A DNA stretch of 64,000 nucleotides. Origin: CBDEGU01 sp965238045 (lineage in GTDB: Bacteria > Acidobacteriota > Terriglobia > Bryobacterales > UBA6623). The position numbers were made by a program, and so were the translations under genes. The stretch lies in NCBI GenBank assembly GCA_965238045.1, contig CBDEGU010000012.1, forward strand, positions 682,001-746,000. The letters are read 5' to 3'. The notes below the pieces were generated by a model. The model had not been told where the DNA came from, made no database searches, and worked only from the letters and a program-made list of their open reading frames with translations. Below, piece after piece: positions 18,105 to 26,462 of the stretch. The stretch's first letter is position 1, and each line of letters opens with the position of its first letter.

Positions 18105-19711
18105 AGCATTTTCCAATCCAAGAATGATCCTGAAACGGGTCTGGGTGGGTAAGGGTGCAGGGGTGGGTAGCGATCTCCTTTCTAGGGGGCAGGGGCGAGG
18201 GGGCTGTGAGGGCGCAGGGGGACGCTCATCTGGAGCGTGCTCCAGGTCCGCGGCCACGTTTCTGTCCATGGGTTTGCTCTCACCCCGTGCCGCCGTTTCC
18301 CTCCGCGCGCAGCCGGGCCGCAGGGAGCCCGGAGGGCGAGCGAAGGTCCCGGCTGCGCGGTGCCCTCCTACCACCGCGAGCGGCTCGCGGCCAGCAGTTC
18401 TCTCTTGCGCCGCTGCATCCGCAGCGCACACTCGGTGTCGCTCATCCGGCCGGCTTGCTGCTCCAGAAAAGCAGCCGTGACGCCGGGCTTCAAGTAGCTT
18501 TCCCATTGATCGAGCGAAAGCAGCTTCTCGTAGGGCGTGCGGTAGTCTCCGAGCCGGTAGCGGCGCCGCCGCTTGCCCTTCCCGTCCACCTCCACGGTGG
18601 CGAATCCGCAAGGGCGATGGTAGTTCAAGTAGGGATTGAACTCGGCCATGTAGAAACGCTGAAACTCTTCGGCATGCTCGGCTCCGATCGGTTCGTGTCC
18701 GATGTGTTTGCGCACCACCGCCCCATTCTTGCCCTCGACCAACGCGTTGTCGGTTGTGCGATGCGCCCGCGACTTGGTGAACTCCCCCACCAGCAGTTTG
18801 TTCAACAATTTCTCGACCCGGTAATTGAGAAACTCCGAGCCGTTGTCGGAATGAAACCCCTCGATGCGGAAAGGGTACTGATGCAGCATGGCCTCTAAAA
18901 CCGGGATCAAATGCGATTCCGAGATCGTCTGGCAGCAGCCCACCGTCTGCCACTGCGTCACCGCGTCGACGGCGTTGATATGGTGGAGCCCCCGGCGGGT
19001 GGAGGTGTCGCCCTGATGCACGGTATCGACCCGCAAGTAGCCCGGCCGGCCGCGATGGTCGGGCTTGCGGCGCTCGCCAATGCCCACGGCGCGGGCGCGG
19101 GTGCTGGTGTGATGGACGTGGTGCTGGCGATAGGCCGCCCCGCGCCGCAAGTTGTAGATGTGGGAGGAAGAAATCTCCGCCAGCCGCTGATAGGCCTCCT
19201 TGTGATAGACGTTGTATTCCCGCCACAGAATGCGCCGCACCGCCGGGCCCGAGAGCCCTTCGTGCGCCGCGTCGGCTGCTGCCAGCAAGGCGATGTCGCC
19301 GGGCGTGTAGCGGGCCGGAAAACGCCGCCGCCGCGGCTGTCTCAGCCGCACCGCGCCCTGCTGGCGATACTGCCCAATCAGGCGAGTGATCTGCGGCAGA
19401 CTGCGTCCGCTCAGCCTGCTTAAATAGTGGCGCACGACCCCTTTGTCTTTCTTGGGCAACCCGAGATACTGCTGCCTGCCAAGGGTGCGCTCGACCAGAT
19501 TGTAGATCTCGCCGCGGCCCGACAGAGTGAAAACCAGCTCTTCGCTGGCCGCTAGGAACTCCCGCATCTGCTCTAGCGTGAGACATTCGACTTTCTGCAT
19601 GATGATGTGCATTCACCCGCAGTGTCCCTCCTCCCTCCTTGGTCGCTTTCAGGATCATCTTGTGTTGGAAATACTCCCCCCTTTCAGGATCATCTTGTAT
19701 TGGACAACTCT
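18105..19711 (-). mobile_element. Complete IS481-like element inside a GntR gene
   Basis: 1607 bp, flanked by the 5-bp target duplication CATCC (18100-18104 and 19712-19716). The ends are about 30-bp imperfect inverted repeats sharing CCAAT-CAAG and ATGATCCTGAAA. The inner part of the right-end repeat is present twice in tandem (around 19648-19670 and 19681-19711). It holds one transposase gene. 18124-18367 is non-coding. Confidence 0.85.
18368..19600 (-). CDS. Integrase-core (rve) transposase, IS481-like
   Basis: Started at the ATG giving MQKVECLTLEQMREFLAASE (410 residues). An N-terminal HTH region (LSGRSLPQITRLIGQYRQQG) precedes the DDE core: LRVDTVHQGD (first Asp), FHSDNGSEFLN (second Asp), NALVEGKNGAVVRK (Glu). 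The C-terminus has YLNYHRPCGF and a basic RRRRYRLGDYRTPYEKL segment. Intact. IS481 is the best fit by architecture and end sequence; another rve family is possible. Confidence 0.85.
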   Translation of the reverse strand: MQKVECLTLEQMREFLAASEELVFTLSGRGEIYNLVERTLGRQQYLGLPKKDKGVVRHYLSRLSGRSLPQITRLIGQYRQQGAVRLRQPRRRRFPARYTPGDIALLAAADAAHEGLSGPAVRRILWREYNVYHKEAYQRLAEISSSHIYNLRRGAAYRQHHVHHTSTRARAVGIGERRKPDHRGRPGYLRVDTVHQGDTSTRRGLHHINAVDAVTQWQTVGCCQTISESHLIPVLEAMLHQYPFRIEGFHSDNGSEFLNYRVEKLLNKLLVGEFTKSRAHRTTDNALVEGKNGAVVRKHIGHEPIGAEHAEEFQRFYMAEFNPYLNYHRPCGFATVEVDGKGKRRRRYRLGDYRTPYEKLLSLDQWESYLKPGVTAAFLEQQAGRMSDTECALRMQRRKRELLAASRSRW

Positions 19712-20122
19712 CATCCCCGCATCTGTGGAAAGTGCAAGGATATGGTCCGGGGGCTCGCTCAACAGCCTCGCCCGAAGTCGATGGCGAAGCTGCTGCATTG
19801 TGAATCCATGCTGTCGGGCGGTCCTCACCGTTCCGTTGATTAGATCGTCGAGGTCCTTTGCCGGGGTCGGTGTAAGCGGTTCTTCGGGCGAACGGACGAC
19901 CAGGCGGCTGCCGCGGCGCCTCACAAGTAGACCTTTCTCGACCAAGTCTCGGTAGGCTTGGCTAACCGTGTTGTGATGGATCTTCAGGCGTGTCGCTAGC
20001 GCTCTTACGCTGGGCAGTGAGTCAGCCGGCTCCAGCTTCCGAGTTGCAATCAAGAACTCAACTTGAACCGCGATCTGGTCGCGAAGGGATACTTCGCTTT
20101 CCTTGCTGACGTTGATCCGCAT
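19712..20122 (-). pseudogene. GntR-family regulator, 5' part (split by IS481-like element)
   Basis: MRINVSKESEVSLRDQIAVQ, then SLPSVRALATRLKIHHNTVS and KGLLVRRRGSRLVV form a complete GntR winged helix (residues about 8-75). Coding runs to the CATCC duplication at codon 137, where the IS sits. The N-terminal DNA-binding half could still be made with an IS-derived tail (VVQYKMILKGG). It is divergent from the membrane protein / M28 peptidase genes at 20.3-22.1 kb, its probable targets. Confidence 0.85.
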
Positions 20123-20285
20123 GGGTCTCACTGTCGTGACGAGTCGAATCGCACCACCCTGGAATCGACCTGAGGGATTGTGACACATCAGGAACTGTCA
20201 CGTCTCGCATTGCCAGATTCTGCTTCCGCCAATAGCATGGAAACAGCGGTCGATAACCATCACCGCCTCTTGTGAGGTCAAACCA

Positions 20286-21071
20286 ATGAAAAACCAGCAA
20301 AGCCCCTCAACTGTAAGAACCGCACTTCGAGTTCTGAGTTTTCGCGCCACGCAAAGCGACCTTGTGCACCTTGACTACCGGCACCTGGCCTTCGGTCTCG
20401 TTTGCCTAGTACAATGCTCTTTTACGCCGCCGCCCTACAAACCCTCAACTACGATTGGGACACTCTCCCACCCGACCTGGGTGGTGGGCATGGGCAGGTA
20501 CTGGGATGCGCCGCAGGCAAGCTTCTCCCAACACGTGGGAATCGGCTCGCTCATCTACGCAACGGCGCTCGCCCTCTTGGTCTGGCTTGTCGGACGTCCG
20601 CTTGCCGGCCCGGACTGGTCTTATCGGAGGCTGCTTACGTTCATTACGCTAACCTCACCTCCGGCACTTCTTTACGCGATACCGCTGGAACACCTTGTCG
20701 ATTCCGCGACCGCACAGTCGCTGAACCTAGGGTTCCTGGGACTAGTCGCCGCTTGGCGCGTCGCCCTGCTTGTGTTCTACTTGAGCAGACTCGGAGCATT
20801 CCGATGGTACAGCGTCGGACTTCTAACGTTGCTGCCGCTCACGTCCATCGTAGCGTTCGTGACGGTCTCAAACCTGCAACACGTCGTGCTTACCAAGATG
20901 GCCGGCCTGCAAGGAACCTTCGATCCATCGACGCTACGCTTCGAGGAGTGGATCGATTGGCTCGGCCTGCTCTCATACGCCGCTCTCGCGCCATTGCTGG
21001 TCGCGTATCTGGGGATGGCAACGGTTCTCAGTCATGGCCGGCGGCGCCTGAGAGCCGTTGCTCTACCGTGA
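20286..21071 (+). CDS. Multi-pass membrane protein (Yip1-like) with in-frame IS scar
   Basis: About 261 residues. The start gives a basic soluble N-terminus (LRVLSFRATQSDLVHLDYRH), then HLAFGLVC, a foreign 23-residue insert from IS256 DNA, and TWVVGMGRYWDAPQA. Helices follow at about SLIYATALALLVWLVG, FITLTSPPALLYAI, LGFLGLVAAWRVALLV, VGLLTLLPLTSIVAF and LLSYAALAPLLVAYLG. The layout suggests a Yip1-type integral membrane protein; function unknown. 28 bp before the M28 peptidase gene. Confidence 0.7.
   Translation: MKNQQSPSTVRTALRVLSFRATQSDLVHLDYRHLAFGLVCLVQCSFTPPPYKPSTTIGTLSHPTWVVGMGRYWDAPQASFSQHVGIGSLIYATALALLVWLVGRPLAGPDWSYRRLLTFITLTSPPALLYAIPLEHLVDSATAQSLNLGFLGLVAAWRVALLVFYLSRLGAFRWYSVGLLTLLPLTSIVAFVTVSNLQHVVLTKMAGLQGTFDPSTLRFEEWIDWLGLLSYAALAPLLVAYLGMATVLSHGRRRLRAVALP
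20406..20474 (+). mobile_element. IS256 right-end remnant inside a coding sequence
   Basis: About 66 bp are identical to the last bases of the IS256 element at 8.9 kb, including the transposase stop TAG read here in another frame. Together with a few extra bases it makes a 69-bp, 23-codon insertion without a stop, so the host frame stays open. The rest of the IS has been removed. Confidence 0.8.
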
Positions 21072-21099
21072 TCGTTTTGAGTGAAAAGGGGAGAACGAT

Positions 21100-22137
21100 A
21101 TGAGGACGATTGCTGTAGTAACCGGTCTGGTTTCCTTGATCGGAGTGGGTCTTTGGTTTCTCATGATCCGTATGCCCGGCGAGAGCTACAGTGGGCCGCT
21201 CCCCTCCCTCTCCCAAGGCAAATCCTTGCTGTCAGACCAGCTACGACTGCACGTGCACAAGCTCGCGGCTGAGATCGGCGAGCGCAATCTGTTCCGCTAT
21301 GAGGCTCTGTCGGCGGCGAGGGTTTACCTGGAAGAAGCCCTGACCCGCGCTGGGTACGAAGTGCGTCCGCAGGAGTTCGAGGTGGTACCGGGTATCGGTG
21401 CTCTCGAACCTGAGCGAACACCTCAGACCCGGACCTGCCACAACCTCGAGGTTGAGATTCCGGGTTCACGCCGTCGGAAAGAGATCGTCATCATCGGCGC
21501 CCACTACGATTCGGCGCCCGGCACTCCGGGCGCCAACGACAACGGCAGCGGCACGGCGGCAGCTCTGGAGTTGGCTCGGCTCTTCGCCGGCCGGCGCACG
21601 GACCGGACCTTGCGCTTTGTTCTCTTCACGAATGAAGAACCGCCTTACTTTCAGACACCGGCGATCGGAAGCCTCGTCCACGCAAAGCGCTGCGAAGCGC
21701 GGGGAGAGAAAGTCGTTGCCATGCTGAGCCTCGAAACCATCGGATACTACTCCGACGCGCCCGGAAGCCAGCAGTACCCGTTCCCCATTGGCCTTCTCTA
21801 TCCGACGACAGGAAACTTTCTAGCGTTCATCGGAGACACTTCTTCCCGCGGGCTCGTGAGAAGCGCGGTCAATTCCTTTCGCCAGAAAGCAGAATTCCCG
21901 TCACAGGGAGTCGCGACCTTCGGCGACCTTCCGGGCATTGACTGGTCGGACCACTGGTCTTTCTGGCAGGCGGGCTATCCCGGCATCATGGTCACCGATA
22001 GCGCCCCGTTTCGCTATGCGCACTACCACACAGGAGACGACACGCCGGACAAGCTCAACTACGACCGCCTGGCCCGTGTCGTCTTGGGTTTGGAGGCGGT
22101 GATTATGGGGTTAGTCGACGAGTCAAGCGGCGAGTAA
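21100..22137 (+). CDS. M28-family zinc aminopeptidase, exported
   Basis: 345 residues with an N-terminal membrane anchor or signal (IAVVTGLVSLIGVGLWFLMI). Zinc-site motifs of family M28 appear in order: IIGAHYDSAPG (His, Asp), GANDNGSGTAAALELAR (bridging Asp), FTNEEPPYF (Glu-Glu), LETIGYYSDAPGS (Asp) and HYHTGDDTPDKLNY (His). All metal ligands are present. It is co-directional with the membrane protein 28 bp upstream, and the pair is probably controlled by the disrupted divergent GntR. It likely trims peptides in the periplasm. Confidence 0.9.
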   Translation: MRTIAVVTGLVSLIGVGLWFLMIRMPGESYSGPLPSLSQGKSLLSDQLRLHVHKLAAEIGERNLFRYEALSAARVYLEEALTRAGYEVRPQEFEVVPGIGALEPERTPQTRTCHNLEVEIPGSRRRKEIVIIGAHYDSAPGTPGANDNGSGTAAALELARLFAGRRTDRTLRFVLFTNEEPPYFQTPAIGSLVHAKRCEARGEKVVAMLSLETIGYYSDAPGSQQYPFPIGLLYPTTGNFLAFIGDTSSRGLVRSAVNSFRQKAEFPSQGVATFGDLPGIDWSDHWSFWQAGYPGIMVTDSAPFRYAHYHTGDDTPDKLNYDRLARVVLGLEAVIMGLVDESSGE

Positions 22138-22185
22138 ACCAAGCGCCGCCACGGTGCTCTCGCGCTCTTTACTGCTCTTCAGCGT

Positions 22186-22680
22186 CTACGACAAATCAGG
22201 GCGCTCGGTGGGAGGCTTGGAGCCCGGGCCCGGGAGCGGGGTCTTTGCGCCGGCCCCATGCTCGCCCGCGAGTAACGACTCCAAATCCGGGTAGGCATAG
22301 ATGACCGGTGCGTTGTTCTGCATCAAACCACCCGTGTCGGCCGTCGGACCGTAGCTGCTGTGCAGGTCACGGTTCAGCATGCGAAGCATGGCCATCTGCT
22401 GGCCGCGATGGTGCGAGGTGTGGGCGATTCGCCGCACCATGACCCACGTGCGCGGGCGCTTCTCGTCAAAGAAAGACACCGGCTCTTCCCACCAGTTCTC
22501 GCCTTGCACTCCCAGTGCTTCCAGCCGCTTGGCGGTGCTGTTGGCATACTGCGTAATAAACACCGCGCGGGTTTCCCTCGGCGGAAGGGGCGGAAGTCCC
22601 ACATCCACTCCAAGCATGGTGCGGAACCAGAGGTCTTCGCTGACGCATTGATGAACCATCTGCTCGATGACGCTGCGGCT
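22186..22680 (-). pseudogene. DinB-family protein, N-terminally truncated
   Basis: The remaining part reads RSVIEQMVHQCVSEDLWFRT, RRIAHTSHHRGQQMAMLRML and a Pro-rich tail. The H...HHRGQ pattern is the metal-binding signature of DinB four-helix proteins. The first helix and start codon are missing: homology stops near 22680, where an oppositely oriented kinase/TolB fragment begins. A start further up (22773) would only translate the other gene's antisense. Confidence 0.7.
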
Positions 22681-22689
22681 CCTCGGGGC

Positions 22690-23597
22690 AACAGCAACTG
22701 GTTTGGGTTGACCGCGCCGGCAAGCAAGTTGAAGAGATCGGTCAAGCACAGGACGCTGTATATACCCCGGCACTCTCCCCCGATGGCCGCTGGGTAGCGG
22801 TTGGGGTACCGGAGGGCTCCAATCTGGACGTGTGGGTTTGGGATCTTGCCCGGGGGGTCAGCACACGTTTGAGCACCGCCCCGGAATTGGACTTCAGCCC
22901 GGTGTGGTCGCCCGGAGGCGACGAGGTAGCGTTTCTGTCCTTTCGTGCGGGCAATCCCGATATCTATCTCCGGCAAGCCGATGGCGGCGGGGAGGAGCAG
23001 GCGCTGGCGGTCACGTCGCAAAACGAGTGGCCATCTGACTGGTCCAGGGATGGGAAGTATCTTCTCTACGATCAATCCGACCCCGAAACCGGGCGTGATC
23101 TCTGGTACCTGGAGCGCGGCGAGGACGGCAGCGGCTGGGAGCCGCACCCGTTCTTGCAAGAACCCTCGTTGCAAAATGCGGCCAAATTCTCACCCAATGG
23201 CCGGTATGTGGCCTACGTCTCGGACGAATCAGGGCAGCGAGAAGTCTATGTACAGCCGTTTCCCGAGGGTGGCCGCAAGGTGACGGTGTCGAACAGCGGC
23301 GGGAACCACGTGCGCTGGGGCCGGGACGGGAAAGAACTGTTCTATGTGCAAGGGGAGAAACTCATGGTGGTGGCGGTTTCGACGGATGGGGAGTTCTCGG
23401 CCGGCTCGCCGACAGAGCTGTTCGAGCATGCGGGACTGCGACGCATCATTAACAACCCGAACTACGATGTATCGCTGGATGGGCAAAGGTTCATTTTGCC
23501 CGAGCCGGTTGGCTACGAAGAAACCGAAGCCCCACAGTCGACGATACGTGTCGTCGAAAACTGGTTCGCCGAGTTCAAAGACCGCGAACAGGACTAA
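22690..23597 (+). pseudogene. Kinase-associated TolB-like propeller, C-terminal half
   Basis: Open frame without a start: QQQLVWVDRAGKQVEEIG, ALSPDGRWVAVG, FSPVWSPGGDEVAFLS, FSPNGRYVAYVSDESGQREV, VRWGRDGKELFYV and the family end IRVVENWFAEFKDREQD. About 300 residues, i.e. four or five propeller blades of a protein that in Acidobacteria is usually N-terminally a Ser/Thr kinase. The kinase domain is absent; the 5' junction cuts into a DinB gene. Downstream (23598-23672) is a copy of the kinase intergenic repeat; 23673-23811 shows nothing clear. Confidence 0.85.
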
Positions 23598-23811
23598 GAC
23601 CCCCGAAACGAACTACATAGCGCTCGTTTGCGGATAGCTGTCGGGAAATCGCCTTCGCACCAACAATCCGCCGTCCTCAGTTCTTAACTTATTACAACAA
23701 AGGTGCTTAGCCCGGTCGCAGCGTCACTTGGCTGTACGGTCGGCAACCCGGACGAGGGCACCCCCCCCTTCGTCCACCACTTCGCAAACTACGAAGGGCA
23801 GCTAGATCCGC

Positions 23812-23935
23812 GTGAACCGATGGTACAACCAGACGGCATGGCTGATGATTTGGGGTGGAAAGCGGTGGCGTCGATACAGGGATTCCATCGGTCAATTGTC
23901 GCTGACCCGGGTTAACTTGACAATGCCCTGCGAGG
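23812..23935 (-). pseudogene. IS6-type end and N-terminal fragment
   Basis: Minus strand: the end GGGCATTGTCAAGTTAAC at about 23913-23930, then the start region MESLYRRHRFPPQIIS as in the 9.4-kb copy, lost after about 100 bp. It lies about 40 bp beyond the 3' end of the peroxiredoxin gene, the same partner as at 9.3 kb. Confidence 0.75.
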
Positions 23936-23973
23936 GGCTTGGTTTTGGTTGGATTGGCCCCGCAGCTCTTTCC

Positions 23974-24612
23974 TTAGGATACGTTCAGATCCTTAAGGGC
24001 AGCTATGACGTCCTCGGGCTCCATCCGTTTCAGGTAATCGGCGGTGACGTGGCGGTTGCGGATGATTCCGGCCCGATCGATCACAAACGTGCCCGGGACG
24101 GGCAGGTTCCAGCTTCCGTCGGCGTTGTAGCTGCTGACGTCGGTGTCAAAGACCCCGGTGTAGATTTGGTGCAATTCCGGCGGGACTCGATATTGCAGCT
24201 TGTACTCGCGAAGGACGCTTTGGTCCTTGTCGGTCAGCACGTCGAATTCGAGCTGTGTGTTCTGGGGCGTCGGCGTCGAATCGTCCGGGGATACCGCAAT
24301 CAGCGAAGCGTTCAACAACCGAATGTCCCGCAACGCCCTCTGTAAAGCCAACAACTGCAAGTTGCAAATCGGGCACCACGCGCCGCGATAGAACGTCAGA
24401 ACCACGGGACCGTGATTCAATCGTTCCTCCAACGACACTTCACGCCCGCCCGTGTCGGGCAACTTGAAGCTGGGTGCTTTTTCGCCAATCTGAATCCCCG
24501 GCGCTACGCGCTTGGCGTCAATACTCGCCATGGCAGCCCCGATTTTCCGGCTAACCTCAGCGGGCAGACTGAAGCTTCTAAGCACTTGTTGAATTTCCTC
24601 GTTGAGCTTCAT
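23974..24612 (-). CDS. AhpC/TSA-type peroxiredoxin
   Basis: Started at MKLNEEIQQVLRSFSLPAEV (212 residues; the frame is open to 24666). A helical N-terminal extension precedes the thioredoxin fold: IQIGEKAPSFKLPDTGGREV, FYRGAWCPICNLQLLALQ with the reactive CxxC, VSPDDS, then VPGTFVIDRAGIIRNRHVTA. The CPIC arrangement is that of peroxiredoxin-like thiol peroxidases with a disulfide partner three residues on. Likely cytosolic peroxide reduction. Its last 91 bp are duplicated at 9.3 kb. Confidence 0.85.
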   Translation of the reverse strand: MKLNEEIQQVLRSFSLPAEVSRKIGAAMASIDAKRVAPGIQIGEKAPSFKLPDTGGREVSLEERLNHGPVVLTFYRGAWCPICNLQLLALQRALRDIRLLNASLIAVSPDDSTPTPQNTQLEFDVLTDKDQSVLREYKLQYRVPPELHQIYTGVFDTDVSSYNADGSWNLPVPGTFVIDRAGIIRNRHVTADYLKRMEPEDVIAALKDLNVS

Positions 24613-24702
24613 TGTTTCCTTAAGATAGCTCTGGTCGGTTGCGCCTGCCTTTGGTCTGGTGGACAAAAACGGTGCCGGTATGGGAGCTCGTTCGCTTCAC
24701 GT

Positions 24703-24900
24703 TCAACGACCACTAGTTTCTTTAGCTTTAGTTTCTTTAGCTTGGCCCTTGCCTTGCGGCAGAGCAGCTATCACCCTGTCAACTCGTGCCAAGACCCCAT
24801 CCAGCAACCCTAGGCACTCCTGCGCCTTGTCTTCTAGGATTAGCCGTCTGGCCTCATTCAGTAACTCGTTGGCCTTCGCGAGATCTTTGCTAATCCCCAT
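24703..24900 (-). CDS. Small helical hypothetical protein
   Basis: 65 residues, MGISKDLAKANELLNEARRL then a second helix and a Lys/Glu/Thr-rich end (AKETKAKETSGR). Heptad-like Leu spacing suggests a helical hairpin. It resembles in style, though not clearly in sequence, the small protein at 26179. No family known. Confidence 0.4.
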   Translation of the reverse strand: MGISKDLAKANELLNEARRLILEDKAQECLGLLDGVLARVDRVIAALPQGKGQAKETKAKETSGR

Positions 24901-25100
24901 CGGCCCATCTTAGCAGTCCTCGTGTGAAGAGCTCGCGGGTGGGAGCAGGGTATTTCGTGGAGCATAAATCCGTTTGCAGGATTTGGGTTCTGGGGTCTGG
25001 ATTCCTCGCGACGCGTGGGTCTCGGGTTGGTCGTGAGGGGTGGGTCGCGGAAAATGACGGTGGTGTGTGAGGAGGCGCCTTCTTCTGTGGGTTGTGGGGG

Positions 25101-25147
25101 GGCGGGTGTATACTGTGGCCGTGCCAGGGCCCAAACGGAAATCCTGG
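25101..25147 (-). repeat. Dispersed repeat R1, copy c (partial)
   Basis: Only the CCAGG...CCTGG hairpin end and the GTATACTGTGGCCGTGCCAG part remain, in minus orientation. The rest of R1 is replaced by G/T-rich sequence, showing that R1 copies are broken at variable points. Confidence 0.65.
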
Positions 25148-25156
25148 TTCAATGGG

Positions 25157-25255
25157 GCCGCAGTCTTTCGACTGCGGAAATCCGTGCAAATTTGCACGTC
25201 AAAGGTAATGGAGGTACTATGCTTCAAGGGGGGCCGCGGTCTGTCGACCGCAGAA
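25157..25255. repeat. Two tandem hairpins and palindrome copy 4
   Basis: Two similar hairpins: CCGCAGTC-TTTC-GACTGCGG near 25158 and CCGCGGTC-TGTC-GACCGCAG near 25234, each followed by AAATC. Between them lies CCGTGCAAATTTGCACG (25182-25198), the fourth copy of the palindrome seen at 13 kb. No gene here; probably a repetitive intergenic module. Confidence 0.5.
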
Positions 25256-25300
25256 ATCGGTCGTTCCCGACCCTGCCGGGAATGGACCCCAAAATCTCAA

Positions 25301-25383
25301 TAGAAAAACCCATGCGCGCTGTGAGGAGACCATTGGGAACCTGGGGACCCCGTCGGCCCCCCCCTTGGGGTCACCCGAAACAA
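25301..25383. repeat. Dispersed repeat R2, copy b
   Basis: Matches 11541-11625: AAAACCCATGCGCG, CCATTGGGAACCTGGGGACC, GGGTCACCCGAAAC. It ends just before a short open frame at 25391. Confidence 0.6.
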
Positions 25384-25390
25384 ATGGGGG

Positions 25391-25549
25391 ATGGCTTTTG
25401 ACAAGGGCACTGTCCACACAGACCGCCGGCAAAGCTACCCAGACTCCCACATCCACTTCGACTGCGGGCTGCTAGGGCGGACCTACAACGTTGCCGCGAA
25501 GCTTGGAGAGGAAGATGCCAGCGCCTGGATTGAAGGCGACGGTGGCTAA
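25391..25549 (+). CDS. Possible 52-residue protein
   Basis: MAFDKGTVHTDRRQSYPDSH, then a segment with FDCGLLGRTYNVAAKLGEED and the ending SAWIEGDGG. A GGGGG run lies immediately before the ATG. Composition is protein-like, but no homolog is recalled and it may be the remnant of a longer gene cut by repeat R2. The rest of 25550-25675 and 25816-26178 contains no clear gene. Confidence 0.3.
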   Translation: MAFDKGTVHTDRRQSYPDSHIHFDCGLLGRTYNVAAKLGEEDASAWIEGDGG

Positions 25550-25675
25550 GGCGTACACTACCGGTACGAAGAGGTCCAAAACCAAAACAGAAACCTTCGC
25601 TCAAATCGGTCGAGACAGGCGATTGTGACGTGGATTGTGACGTAACTAGGTCAGGAACACCGAGATACACCCAGT

Positions 25676-25815
25676 GACAAGGAGTGTCACGAAGTGCTAC
25701 AAATACAGGGCCAGACCCGATGGATAGGGCACTCTGTGACACTCCGTAGCACTCCAGAAGACCCAAACCCCACACTTGTGGATCAGGAGGTCCCCAGTTC
25801 GATTATGGGCGCCAG
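25676..25815. other. Vestigial attachment site: tRNA-His 3' half plus arm-like repeats
   Basis: 25777-25813 looks like the 3' half of a tRNA from the anticodon loop on: TTGTGGATCAGG (GTG, His), then GGTCCCCAGTTCGATTATGG and GCGCCA, with one T-stem mismatch. No 5' half precedes it. Just upstream are repeats in both orientations (GGAGTGTCAC, AAGTGCTAC and their complements between 25676 and 25752), the pattern of integrase arm-type sites. I infer an old att junction of an element integrated in tRNA-His. No integrase is left nearby. Confidence 0.5.
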
Positions 25816-25883
25816 TACCATTGTTTTCAGTAAGTTAAGAGACATTCCAAAAACGCTGTCAGCTTCATGTCAGCACACTGACA

Positions 25884-25916
25884 GGGTTCGGGGCGGGGAC
25901 CGAAGCCCCCGCCCCC
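25884..25916. terminator. GC-rich hairpin
   Basis: CGGGGCGGGG and CCCCGCCCC arms around ACCGAAGC, about 9 bp of stem. There is no T-run, so terminator function is uncertain; it may be a general intergenic hairpin. Confidence 0.3.
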
Positions 25917-26178
25917 CCTCGTTTCGCGCCTGCCGGGAACAGGGCCGATCTAGTTCGCTGCCAGCCGCGACAAGATACGATTCACTCCCCGCTCTCCTCT
26001 ACCCCCCAGCAGTCGTCTACGACGAAACGGAATCTCCGGTATACGCCCTTGTCGCTAGTCCCCCAGATACTTTCGTCCCGTTACTTTGGTACGGGCAAGC
26101 GCGAAGTAAAACGCCGGTTGCGGACCGTCACGCGCCTATGCAACAGTTGTCACATCTTCGCTTCCGAGGGGGGCGGTA

Positions 26179-26457
26179 ATGACCATCGACGAACTACAAT
26201 CGCGACTTGACCACGCGCTTCTTTTGCTCGATGACCCGTCCACATACGCTGAAGCAGACCGCGAGCTTGCCAAGGCGAAGAAGCTCCTAGCCCCGATCCG
26301 GGGCGCGTCCTCCGCGACGCTACGAGCGTGGTACCAGATCTCAACCCTACCGCCGTCTCCCTACACGGAAACTCGATCCTCTCAAGATACTGCTGACCGC
26401 AAGTCGAAAGTGAGCTGGGCTCTGTTTGAGATCTACTCGCATGCTGGCTGGCACTAA
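26179..26457 (+). CDS. Small hypothetical protein
   Basis: 92 residues from an ATG with GAGGGGGGCGG just upstream, a good ribosome site. MTIDELQSRLDHALLLLDDP and YAEADRELAKAKKLLAP indicate a helical N-terminus; the C-terminal half is less ordered. No family recognised. It converges on the SRAP remnant. Confidence 0.5.
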   Translation: MTIDELQSRLDHALLLLDDPSTYAEADRELAKAKKLLAPIRGASSATLRAWYQISTLPPSPYTETRSSQDTADRKSKVSWALFEIYSHAGWH

Positions 26458-26462
26458 GCGCG

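Noticed and set aside
18009..19658. 549-aa minus-strand frame over the IS481-like transposase
   Set aside because: Same strand but a different frame from the real transposase; it has no motifs and runs through both IS ends into the GntR fragment.
25157..25255. CRISPR-like array
   Set aside because: Only two hairpin repeats, unequal, with no regular spacers and no cas genes.
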